Below, in pieces: positions 24,031 to 30,694 of a stretch of DNA of 30,694 nucleotides. The stretch covers positions 1-30,694 of IMG/VR virus record IMGVR_UViG_3300048828_000798. One strand, given 5' to 3'. The notes below the pieces were generated by a model. It did no database searches and was not told the origin of the DNA. It worked only from the letters and a program-made list of their open reading frames with translations. Numbering within the stretch: the first letter of the stretch is position 1; the number at the start of each line of letters is the position of its first letter. The DNA is from a virus. A program made the translations under genes and the position numbers.

Positions 24031-25380
24031 CTACAAACCAAGGGTATTGAATAGTGCGTTGGTTTGGATGGGCTTTGGCTTAGAGTCAACTTGAGTACCT
24101 TGCCTTGGTGTAGCATTTACAATTGGCGGTTTAGCTTTAGGTTGTGGTGCTTGCTCCTGTTTATTAACTCCCCTCTTATATCCTGCCGCTTCCATTTGCT
24201 TTCTATGGTTAGAAATACCATTGGTAATCATATCTTGATACCTTAATACTAATAGTTTCATTAAGTCATTATCCGACCAAGTGTAATACTGACTGCGTTT
24301 ATTCTCGGGAGTCTGAAAGTATCTCTCTCTTCGCATGAAAACTTTACCGTCTTGCTCGGTCTGCCCAGATTTAACAAAATTGCTCTGCTCCATCTCAAGC
24401 CAATCATTTAAATCTTTATGCACTTGGTTATTTTCAACATCCAACTGAGTAGCTGGATCAAGGAATATATCAGTTAGTGCATCCGCGTGGGTAAGCATTT
24501 TTTGAGTCATGCCTTCGAGGATCTGAAACTCAAATGGGTTTTCATCAGATAACTTCTTTATAGCCTCATCACCACCTTCTGCGAGTTTTTGCCTATACTC
24601 TTCCGGTATTACTCTCTGCTGGGCAACTCTCCTGAAATTAGCCTTAGCCTCATTCAGTTTAGGGGCAGATTCAAAATGATTAATCTTATTCTTTAATTCC
24701 TGTATTTCCTTTTGATGTGCCTTGGATGCTCTAGATTCCGCCTCATCAATGATCATCTCCCGATTGACTTTTTCTTCATCAAGCCTCGTAAATGATGGTC
24801 TGTTCTTTTTAATAAAAGATGCGTATTCTTCGTCCGTACTTGGATCAAAGTGTACATCTTCATCAATTCTCTTATCGAGATATGCCTTACTTTTCTTTAG
24901 GTAGGATTTGAATTGTGTCGATTTACCCTTATGCCCATCTAGCTTTTTCTCTGCATACTTGACTTTTTCGTATAGCGACCTCTCTTCCGGAATTAGTGAG
25001 TTGACGAACTCTATCTCCTCGGGATCCTCTTTGGGTTCTTCCTTAAGGTTGAAAGTTGGTTGCTTAAGAACATCTTCGGGAACTTCAGGGTCTACTACCT
25101 TCCGTAGTTTTTTCTTTTTGGGTTCTGTCTTTTCTGGCTCCGTAACAGGCTCAACTTCCTCTTCCCCTAAATCCTCTTGGGGTTGCTTGGATAAATCTAT
25201 CTCGTCTACTGCGTCCGCAATACTTATAGGTCTACCTAAATCCTCTTCGGGTTCTTCTTGAACCGGTGCAGCTTCTTCAGCAACATCAAATAATGTTTTA
25301 AATAAAGGGTTATCAGCCCCTTGCTTAATTGGCTGTTCAGCCACTTGCTCTTCTACTGCTTCTTGATTTTCTTCACTCAT
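24031..25380 (-). CDS. Putative scaffold protein (449 aa)
   Basis: Located between portal and capsid genes, the classic scaffold position. Residues 1-90 are very acidic and Pro-rich (MSEENQEAVEEQVAEQPIKQ, EEDLG repeated), residues 90-260 are charged helices with likely coiled coil (DEAESRASKAHQKEIQELKN), and the C-terminus is basic and Pro/Gln-rich (GVNKQEQAPQPKAKPPIVNA). NPLFKTLFDV near the start and NALFNTLGL at the very end look alike, perhaps two short binding motifs. Low hydrophobicity and no enzyme motif agree with a head-assembly scaffold; a head-maturation protease cannot be excluded but no Ser/His/Asp signature is apparent. Its start overlaps the portal stop as ATGA. Confidence 0.65.
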   Translation of the reverse strand: MSEENQEAVEEQVAEQPIKQGADNPLFKTLFDVAEEAAPVQEEPEEDLGRPISIADAVDEIDLSKQPQEDLGEEEVEPVTEPEKTEPKKKKLRKVVDPEVPEDVLKQPTFNLKEEPKEDPEEIEFVNSLIPEERSLYEKVKYAEKKLDGHKGKSTQFKSYLKKSKAYLDKRIDEDVHFDPSTDEEYASFIKKNRPSFTRLDEEKVNREMIIDEAESRASKAHQKEIQELKNKINHFESAPKLNEAKANFRRVAQQRVIPEEYRQKLAEGGDEAIKKLSDENPFEFQILEGMTQKMLTHADALTDIFLDPATQLDVENNQVHKDLNDWLEMEQSNFVKSGQTEQDGKVFMRRERYFQTPENKRSQYYTWSDNDLMKLLVLRYQDMITNGISNHRKQMEAAGYKRGVNKQEQAPQPKAKPPIVNATPRQGTQVDSKPKPIQTNALFNTLGL

Positions 25381-27656
25381 AATTGTACTTGTTGCTCGGG
25401 TGACGTCATTGCTTGTTGCTCGGGCGCTATTGGAGGTCCTTCTCCTTCAACACCTGGTGCGACCTCCCCTTCTTGTATATCCTCCTCTTTTTCTGCTTTC
25501 TGCAAGAGGGCTTGTAATACCTGCATAACCTGAGGCCACTGCTCTTTAAGTTTTGTTACAAATTGTTCGTTGCCGACATTGTTTAACTCCTGCTCTTGGT
25601 CGGCTTCATCTGTTTCTAGTTTAAGATCATGAGCTCCGGACATACGGAATATTTCGTTAAACATCGTAAATACGCGCTCTTTCCCGAGTGCCTGTGCCAT
25701 ATCTGGAACTTGCAGTAACTGCATTACCAACTGACCCAACACCTGTGCAGATTGAGTATCCCTTGCTCTTTCGGCGCCATCTCGACCACTAAATAAATAT
25801 TCATACACAAGGCTATCGGGTTTACCAATTACATTTCGAGATGAAATACTTTCGCCTCCTGATGTCTCAACATCAAACCCCGCTTCTCTGATAATATTCT
25901 CTGAGTATCTACCTTTGATTGGGACAATGAAAGAATCAGTGGAGCATGAAACTAAATGCTCATATAAAACCTTCTTCATGGCGGCCCTCATATCATCAAT
26001 TCCCTCGGAGATAAATGAGTAGATGGCATTTGTAGTGTTACTTATCTCAGCAACTTCGGTTGCACTGATTTCTCGAGGAGCGGGCTGTCCTAACTCTTGT
26101 GGAGAAAGGATCAGCAATCGCTCAACGAGATTTAGCAACTGGAGGATTGCTTGGATCGACTGATTAACACCAGCAGAAAGTTCTTTTTGTACATCGACTA
26201 CTTTAATGAAGTCGTGATTATTTATACCTAGATCGGCAGCTTTTTGACCAGAGTAGAATAGTGCTTTTGGCTTTGAGTAAAAACTATCGTCAGCTAGCGC
26301 ATCCTTTATGTATTCTTTTACATCATCATCTAGGGCATCTTGGTCGATAGCGAATATCTTAAACATACTCATCTTCATCTGCTCCAGCATTGAACTAAGT
26401 ATGTTAGTCAACTGGTCTTGGTAAGGCATGATCTCATGAGCTACTGATATATTCGCCATGCGATCATCGTTCTCATTTATACCACCATATATAGCAGGAA
26501 GAGATGGAAGGTACTCGGCATAAACAACTGTCTCATCACTTGCTACAGTTAATTTTAGCCAAACCTCATGCGGGTATTCACCTAAACCATCACGCTTGGG
26601 ATTTACCTTCATGCACATTTGAGTAACGAACATTCCTTTATCTTCTTCCTCGGAAGCATAAATTCCAACCTGTGCGGTACGCTCATTTCTGAACGCATAT
26701 GTATCATTGACCTTCGGGAAGGAGATGTCGTCATTAAAGTAATATCCGAAGAAATCTGCGTAGGTGCTATATAGGGAAGATAAACTATTGGTAAAGCTGA
26801 TCTTATCGGAGTTCCATGTTTCAGGGTTTCCGTGTATATCTCCGTATCTAACAATATCCCAATACCCTATCCATTCGGGTCCCTGGTTGTTATTAATATC
26901 ATGCAATGGCCGAGAAGTGTCTCGCAGTACTCTCGATGGATGAGGTGTAGTGAATTTAACTCCACCCTTCTCGCAATAAGATTCAAGATTTCGTTCGCCG
27001 GTTAATGAATCCTTATTATATCTCCATTGAATATCCTCAGTCCAAGAAGTAGTAGGGAAGGCAACGCTATGACCATACATAAACATCTGGCGGATCGTCT
27101 GCTCAAATTGATGGCGATACCCAAACTGCTCGGTCATCATCTCTACTCGTTGGGATAAAACATCAGCCCTAAGCTTGTCAGCAAGGTTAGTACTTCTTGC
27201 TTCAAACTTGAAATACGGGAATAGGTTACTGAATCTACTAGCCTGTGCCGCAACACGACGGGTAACATAGGACCTAATTATATTAACTGAAACTTCATAT
27301 AACCTAAGTGCATTTATGCTCTTTAATTGACCTTCATCATCATACTCGCAGAACTTATCCGCCATACCAAGGTCATCAAGCTTACCGTGAGTTTGCTCTA
27401 AAGATATCTTTCCTTGTGCATACTGTAATAACGGAATTGTTGACTTATTAATGGGGAGCGAATCCCACGCCATATCAACACTCATATAAAGCTTGGAATG
27501 TTCAGCACAGGAGCGAATACCTTCTATTATTCTTGATTGGACTAAATCTTGAAACCTGGTTCTTGTCTCAAAGTCTGCGCCTTCAGTTGAAGTAAATATA
27601 TCACGCAAGCGCTCCTGCGTGCATCCAAACTTTTTTAGTATATCTTTATTTACCAT
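25377..27656 (-). CDS. Portal protein (759 aa)
   Basis: The first 110 residues are helical. Residues 118-160 (LRLYEVSVNIIRSYVTRRVA, then P.FKFEAR) begin a core resembling large podovirus portals, and FGYRHQFEQTIRQMFMYGHS follows. The middle has the usual loop and long helices (QDQLTNILSSMLEQMKMSMF), then REISATEVAEISNTTNAIYS, similar to the stem/wing region. The last 60 residues are Glu/Gln/Pro-rich and probably disordered. At 759 residues it is like the largest short-tailed-phage portals. The ring of twelve would form the DNA channel and terminase dock. It overlaps the gene before it by 11 bases. Confident from position and pattern; it lies two genes after the terminase. Confidence 0.8.
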   Translation of the reverse strand: MVNKDILKKFGCTQERLRDIFTSTEGADFETRTRFQDLVQSRIIEGIRSCAEHSKLYMSVDMAWDSLPINKSTIPLLQYAQGKISLEQTHGKLDDLGMADKFCEYDDEGQLKSINALRLYEVSVNIIRSYVTRRVAAQASRFSNLFPYFKFEARSTNLADKLRADVLSQRVEMMTEQFGYRHQFEQTIRQMFMYGHSVAFPTTSWTEDIQWRYNKDSLTGERNLESYCEKGGVKFTTPHPSRVLRDTSRPLHDINNNQGPEWIGYWDIVRYGDIHGNPETWNSDKISFTNSLSSLYSTYADFFGYYFNDDISFPKVNDTYAFRNERTAQVGIYASEEEDKGMFVTQMCMKVNPKRDGLGEYPHEVWLKLTVASDETVVYAEYLPSLPAIYGGINENDDRMANISVAHEIMPYQDQLTNILSSMLEQMKMSMFKIFAIDQDALDDDVKEYIKDALADDSFYSKPKALFYSGQKAADLGINNHDFIKVVDVQKELSAGVNQSIQAILQLLNLVERLLILSPQELGQPAPREISATEVAEISNTTNAIYSFISEGIDDMRAAMKKVLYEHLVSCSTDSFIVPIKGRYSENIIREAGFDVETSGGESISSRNVIGKPDSLVYEYLFSGRDGAERARDTQSAQVLGQLVMQLLQVPDMAQALGKERVFTMFNEIFRMSGAHDLKLETDEADQEQELNNVGNEQFVTKLKEQWPQVMQVLQALLQKAEKEEDIQEGEVAPGVEGEGPPIAPEQQAMTSPEQQVQL

Positions 27657-28005
27657 CTTCTGTGAAGTTAAACGGGTTGGGGATCGTATCCTTTGTGTAA
27701 TGCTGTAAATACCTGTGCTCGATTACCGTAAGGAGCAGTGAGAGCGATCCGGAGAATGGCTTTATTGATGTCAAGGTTTTGCAGAATGAATCGTGAGGCG
27801 TATGCAATAAACTTGAAAGTTCTCCGTAGTTCATTCTTAGGAAACCACATAATCTATCTACTCTCTGTTTGTCCCATCTTTTTCTTATTCCTAGACGCTC
27901 ATAATGAGCATCCATTAATACAGAAGCGGATGTAGCAAACTTAGAGTCCCCCGGAGCCTTCCTCTGTATCTCCCTCTTCCTCGGAGCTACTCTCGCTTTC
28001 TTCAT
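27646..28005 (-). CDS. Small basic protein before the portal (119 aa)
   Basis: I prefer ATG 28005 (MKKARVAPRKREIQRKAPGD); GTG at 28011 is an alternative, and an internal ATG at 27915 would avoid overlap but drop the basic N-terminus. The N-terminal 25 residues are Arg/Lys-rich. The rest (DRLCGFLRMNYGELSSLLHT, PFSGSLSLLLTVIEHRY) is helical and looks like a helix-turn-helix-type regulator or packaging accessory, but I recognise no family. It overlaps the end of the acidic gene upstream by 65 bases in another frame, and the portal start by 11 bases. Real gene likely, function unknown. Confidence 0.6.
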   Translation of the reverse strand: MKKARVAPRKREIQRKAPGDSKFATSASVLMDAHYERLGIRKRWDKQRVDRLCGFLRMNYGELSSLLHTPHDSFCKTLTSIKPFSGSLSLLLTVIEHRYLQHYTKDTIPNPFNFTEDGK

Positions 28006-28201
28006 CGTCACCGCCAGTTTTTGAAATAGTTATATCTGAATCATTGTCATTAAATGATGCAGAGAATTTTTTATCGGACAATTCCTTGACAGTAAAAGCC
28101 GCAGACAATCTAACCTCGTCTCCGACTTGAATGCCATCAAGCATTGTTAGAATATCTGGATACATTTCCAGGTCAAAATTTGCTAGTGATTCCATATGCA
28201 T
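27941..28201 (-). CDS. Small acidic head protein, capsid-staple-like (86 aa)
   Basis: Starts at ATG 28201 (MHMESLANFDLEMYP) or ATG 28195. Residues 20-62 (LDGIQVGDEVRLSAAFTVKE, then KFSASFNDNDSDITIS) have a V-G-D-x-(V)-x-L strand and a final I-x-I-S, similar to small capsid staple or head-stabilising proteins of tailed phages. The last 22 residues are almost only Glu, Asp, Ser and Gly. The pattern match is from memory and short, so the name is tentative. It begins the head unit: a 24-bp element lies in the 31 bases after the terminase stop. The sequence before the ATG has no Shine-Dalgarno box. Confidence 0.5.
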   Translation of the reverse strand: MHMESLANFDLEMYPDILTMLDGIQVGDEVRLSAAFTVKELSDKKFSASFNDNDSDITISKTGGDDEESESSSEEEGDTEEGSGGL

Positions 28202-28205
28202 ATTT

Positions 28206-28229
28206 GAAACTTATGTTTTAGTGTTACAA
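28206..28229 (-). promoter_or_regulatory. 24-bp element copy D (degenerate, putative phage promoter)
   Basis: Minus-strand reading: TTGTAACACTAA, then AACATAA, then GTTTC in place of GTAAC. The second box again starts 17 bases after the first. It occupies most of the 31-base gap between the large terminase and the acidic head gene. Confidence 0.55.
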
Positions 28230-28232
28230 AAA

Positions 28233-29777
28233 TCAAGCACCAATATCCATGATTTCAGTTTTAACCTCAGGAGTTGGACCAAGGCTCATTGAGTCGTAAT
28301 GAAGAAACACATACGACATTGCATCAAAGGGGTGTACATAAACGCTTCTCTTCGGTTTATATGATATATTTGGATCGTATGTTTTACCTTGTTTTTCAGA
28401 TATTAGATTCTGAAACATCTTACATATTGAAGTACATTGAGCAGATACAAGGAACTGCTCGCTCTGCAGTTTTGCGATTGTCAAGCGAACCCGTGACTCT
28501 ACGGATCCATTGAACTTCGGGGCGGCTCGCATCTTTATAGGTCGCAACTTGAATGTTTCTGCCTTCGATCTCGAAATCTCTTCTATATCTTTAACATCAT
28601 AGGATCCTGTCTTTGCCCTAAATTGATTGAATGCGGAGTTATCTGATACATGGTTAAATGTAAAGTCATGGTCGCACTTTCTATTCCAGTATGCCATTTT
28701 TCTCATGAGTAATGGAACTAAGGTAGTATATGGAAGCTTCTTATTTATGGTAACCAACTCATCAAACACCGTCCATATTGTTCTGTCGGCACCTGGTAAA
28801 GCTTGCATGAAGATACAGGCATTATTTACAGAACCGGGATCCCATCCGACTATTATCGGGTAATTTACATTTGGGAGAATGCCTGTTTTCGCATCCCCCC
28901 TCACATGTAGTGACTTATTAAAGTATGGGCCAAATATTGCATTACCCGCCGGTCGATCAATCCATTCACCCCGCACCATTCGTGCTTCCTCAATTGGGTC
29001 GGACTTAACTGCCTCTTGGATTCTGTCGTAGTATCCCGCAGGTAGGTTATCTATATTATCCTCTATCTTTACATGATAAACTGCGTAATCTGTATTCCAT
29101 ACTCCATCTTTATTGTATGGATCTTCAAAGAATCTCTTATATACCCAATGGCTCGGACCATCTGGATTGCAGGCTGCTAAATATTGCTGTGGGCCATGAA
29201 TGCCCTGCCTGCGACCTAACTGCTGAACTACTGCATTGAAGTAATCATCTGTATCTAAGTTTGTAAGCTCATCCACAAATATCAAAGACGGTTCAAAACC
29301 CTTAATTCTATCTTTAATGAAAGACCCATAAGGAACTGATATTAGGCACACTCTAGAGGATCCACCAAACCGATTCGTTATATCTATAAACAAGTTCTTT
29401 TGAGTGTCTTGCTTCTCATCTGTATGCACCAGGTTAATACCGTCCACCCACTCGGGAAGTATCTCCACTTGCAACTTGTGCCATACCCCACCCATTGTTG
29501 CCTGAGATCGCACACCGACAATTATTAAAGCTAGAGCATTAAAGTTTTCATAGCAATGACGCACCAACTTATGCCCACCAAGTGAATAGGTTTTCCCGGA
29601 ACCCCTTTCCCCATATGCAAGTATGTAATTAGATGGATCATCAAAGATCAGTCTCTGGGTTTTGGTTAACGATGGCAACCAAGGCTCAGACTCACCCTCT
29701 ACTTCAGGAGAGCTTGCCTCAGGTGCAAACTTCTCAATCAGTATTTTGTGGTCAATCTTTGTTTTCTTCTTTGGCAT
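28233..29777 (-). CDS. terL: Terminase large subunit (514 aa)
   Basis: Walker A is GERGSGKT (residues 56-63) and Walker B is LIFVDE (165-170), with the following Glu as the catalytic base. AACNPDG (201-207) fits the coupling motif. The nuclease domain starts at IIVGWDPGS with Asp313, continues with DNSAF near residue 380 and ends with FDAMSY near residue 490, matching the three acidic positions of the RNase-H-like nuclease. A Gln before Walker A (Q41) may be the adenine-binding residue. This ATPase-nuclease cuts concatemeric DNA and pumps it through the portal. It overlaps the small-terminase candidate by 26 bases. Length is normal; no key residue seems missing. Confidence 0.95.
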   Translation of the reverse strand: MPKKKTKIDHKILIEKFAPEASSPEVEGESEPWLPSLTKTQRLIFDDPSNYILAYGERGSGKTYSLGGHKLVRHCYENFNALALIIVGVRSQATMGGVWHKLQVEILPEWVDGINLVHTDEKQDTQKNLFIDITNRFGGSSRVCLISVPYGSFIKDRIKGFEPSLIFVDELTNLDTDDYFNAVVQQLGRRQGIHGPQQYLAACNPDGPSHWVYKRFFEDPYNKDGVWNTDYAVYHVKIEDNIDNLPAGYYDRIQEAVKSDPIEEARMVRGEWIDRPAGNAIFGPYFNKSLHVRGDAKTGILPNVNYPIIVGWDPGSVNNACIFMQALPGADRTIWTVFDELVTINKKLPYTTLVPLLMRKMAYWNRKCDHDFTFNHVSDNSAFNQFRAKTGSYDVKDIEEISRSKAETFKLRPIKMRAAPKFNGSVESRVRLTIAKLQSEQFLVSAQCTSICKMFQNLISEKQGKTYDPNISYKPKRSVYVHPFDAMSYVFLHYDSMSLGPTPEVKTEIMDIGA

Positions 29778-30426
29778 CCTTTAATTCTTTAAGAGGTCGA
29801 AACCCTGGCTTTTTCTTTGTGCCCTGCTTTTCTTTTTCTCCTGCCAATTTAAGCTGAAACTCTAACCCTTTCAAAAGTCTGTCATAAAACTTACCCTGCT
29901 GTTCAGTTGCTTGGAGAAATAATCTAGTTTGCAGTATTCTCTCCTCAGCATCCATCTCCGGATCGTCAAGTGCATCTTTAAGTGCTTCCGTAACTTCAAA
30001 AAGAGACATATTCTGCCTAATGTTTACCTTCTGCGTAACTCTTAACGCTTCTGCCATTAGCAACCCAACAGAATCATCGAAGTCCTCAAATATCTTTAAC
30101 TTCTCTACATTATTTGGATTAGATAAAATATTCTCTAGCTCATTATTAAATATAAACTTACTGTTTTTATCAATAGCACCAATTAATCTACTCCCCTCAG
30201 GGTCATCAAATTCGTTCTGTCGCTCCATTAACTCAATAGAATCGGGTTTTATATCCTTAGTGCCATTCTTTACCCAGATAGAATAAAGCTGGGGATCATG
30301 GTAGACGCGCTCCCTGATTTGCTTTGCGGGGACACCGAAGTGTTCACCTACTTTCCCGTAATCTCCATCTAGCTCTTTCATTGCCGCGGCTAGCACATCG
30401 GTTTTTATTTTATGAGTTCTGGGCAT
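29752..30426 (-). CDS. Putative terminase small subunit (224 aa)
   Basis: I set the start at ATG 30426 (MPRTHKIKTDVLAAAMKELD); a longer frame opens at 30519 but would run through the end of the upstream gene. Residues 8-45 (LAAAMKELDGDYGKVGEHFG, VPAKQIRERVY) look like a helix-turn-helix DNA-binding domain. Residues 95-190 are helical with VGLLMAEALRVTQKVNIRQN, suited to oligomerisation, and the tail is Lys-rich. Position just before the large subunit and the HTH-helix-basic layout fit a small terminase that recognises the packaging site. Sequence does not give a named family, so a regulator is possible. It overlaps the upstream gene by 17 bases. Confidence 0.6.
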   Translation of the reverse strand: MPRTHKIKTDVLAAAMKELDGDYGKVGEHFGVPAKQIRERVYHDPQLYSIWVKNGTKDIKPDSIELMERQNEFDDPEGSRLIGAIDKNSKFIFNNELENILSNPNNVEKLKIFEDFDDSVGLLMAEALRVTQKVNIRQNMSLFEVTEALKDALDDPEMDAEERILQTRLFLQATEQQGKFYDRLLKGLEFQLKLAGEKEKQGTKKKPGFRPLKELKDAKEENKD

Positions 30427-30694
30427 TTTGCAGTATTGATATGAGTGGAACAAATGTAGTCTCCCAATGACTACTCCTACGAAGGAAGGCATAAGTTCCC
30501 TTTCTCGTATAAGCTGCAACTCGGTTGCGATCTAAGTAATCAAACGGATCAAAGTTACAACCCTTACAGAATTGCTTAGCCTCACCAACGGTTACATTAT
30601 CCCAACTTGTTAGTTTAGATATACGACGAACTGATTCAAGTTGTATGCCCCCACGGATAGCAACCTCTTGATCGCTCAGGGCACAGTGAATCCT
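30410..30694 (-). CDS. HTH-like small protein, 3' part only
   Basis: A frame is open from the right edge to TAA at 30410, 94 residues, lacking its start. LSDQEVAIRGGIQLESVRRI and SKLTSWDNVTVGEAKQFCKG look like a helix-turn-helix, and FCKGCNFD follows with two cysteines, reminiscent of short regulators of phages and prophages that I recall only loosely. The tail is basic (YTRKGTYAFLRRSSHW). It overlaps the small-terminase candidate by 17 bases, so it belongs to the same transcription unit. A DNA-binding role is inferred. Confidence 0.5.
   Translation of the reverse strand, partial: RIHCALSDQEVAIRGGIQLESVRRISKLTSWDNVTVGEAKQFCKGCNFDPFDYLDRNRVAAYTRKGTYAFLRRSSHWETTFVPLISILQNAQNS

Noticed and set aside
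25166-25253. 19-base direct repeat with one mismatch in the scaffold gene
   Set aside because: Explained by the repeated Glu-Asp-Leu-Gly (EEDLG/QEDLG) protein motif in the acidic region; no sign of a separate element.
30427-30519. Extended start for the small-terminase candidate
   Set aside because: The longer frame adds residues that look unlike a folded N-terminus and overlaps the preceding open frame heavily; ATG 30426 gives a sensible HTH start.
1-30694. tRNA, CRISPR array, insertion sequence or integrase
   Set aside because: I saw no cloverleaf, no regularly spaced direct repeats with unique spacers, no transposase-like frame and no recombinase; repeats present are inside structural protein genes.

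Overview
This window is a structural and packaging segment of a tailed double-stranded DNA phage genome, either a virion or a prophage; the window alone cannot say which. Every gene I can support lies on the minus strand, so genetic order runs from base 30694 down to base 1. The order (small then large terminase, small head protein, portal, scaffold, major capsid protein, connector, tail and fibre proteins) and the lack of any tape-measure, tail-tube or sheath gene suggest a short-tailed, podovirus-like phage. The sequence is AT-leaning. Seven neighbouring gene pairs overlap as ATGA and three share one base (TAATG or TGATG). Host taxonomy cannot be fixed; the many marine-type fibre modules are only a hint of an aquatic origin.

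Layout from right to left. (1) 30694-28233: the 3' part of a small helix-turn-helix-like protein, a putative small terminase and the large terminase. (2) 28201-24031: a small acidic protein resembling a capsid staple, a basic small protein overlapping it out of frame, the portal and a scaffold-like protein. (3) 24030-21907: a 160-base regulatory gap with hairpins, the 631-residue putative major capsid protein, then a strong hairpin terminator. (4) 21906-14806: a small charged protein, a 55-residue membrane protein, three small virion or fibre proteins, a 1016-residue beta-helix tailspike, a three-segment membrane protein (candidate holin) with a candidate lipoprotein frame embedded in it, and a connector/adaptor candidate. 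(5) 14809-8278: a 1207-residue repeat-rich fibre, an 855-residue putative tail nozzle protein and a short coiled-coil protein. (6) 8241-1724: three genes with related phage-tropism-type N-termini, an 838-residue virion protein, a 676-residue fibre and a tail-assembly-chaperone-like protein. (7) 1703-1: the first 567 codons of a large virion-associated protein that runs off the window.

The most notable signal is a 24-bp element found four times, each just upstream of a gene: 28201 (head), 23870 (capsid), 8241 (tropism-like fibres) and 4017 (fibre). Each copy has two five-base boxes exactly 17 bases apart. I propose it is a phage-specific promoter dividing the region into head, capsid, receptor-binding and fibre units. 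Other signals worth checking are an inverted repeat that covers the start codon of the last gene, the embedded lipoprotein-like frame, a TTG-started paralogue, and two short-period protein repeats in the partial gene at the left edge.
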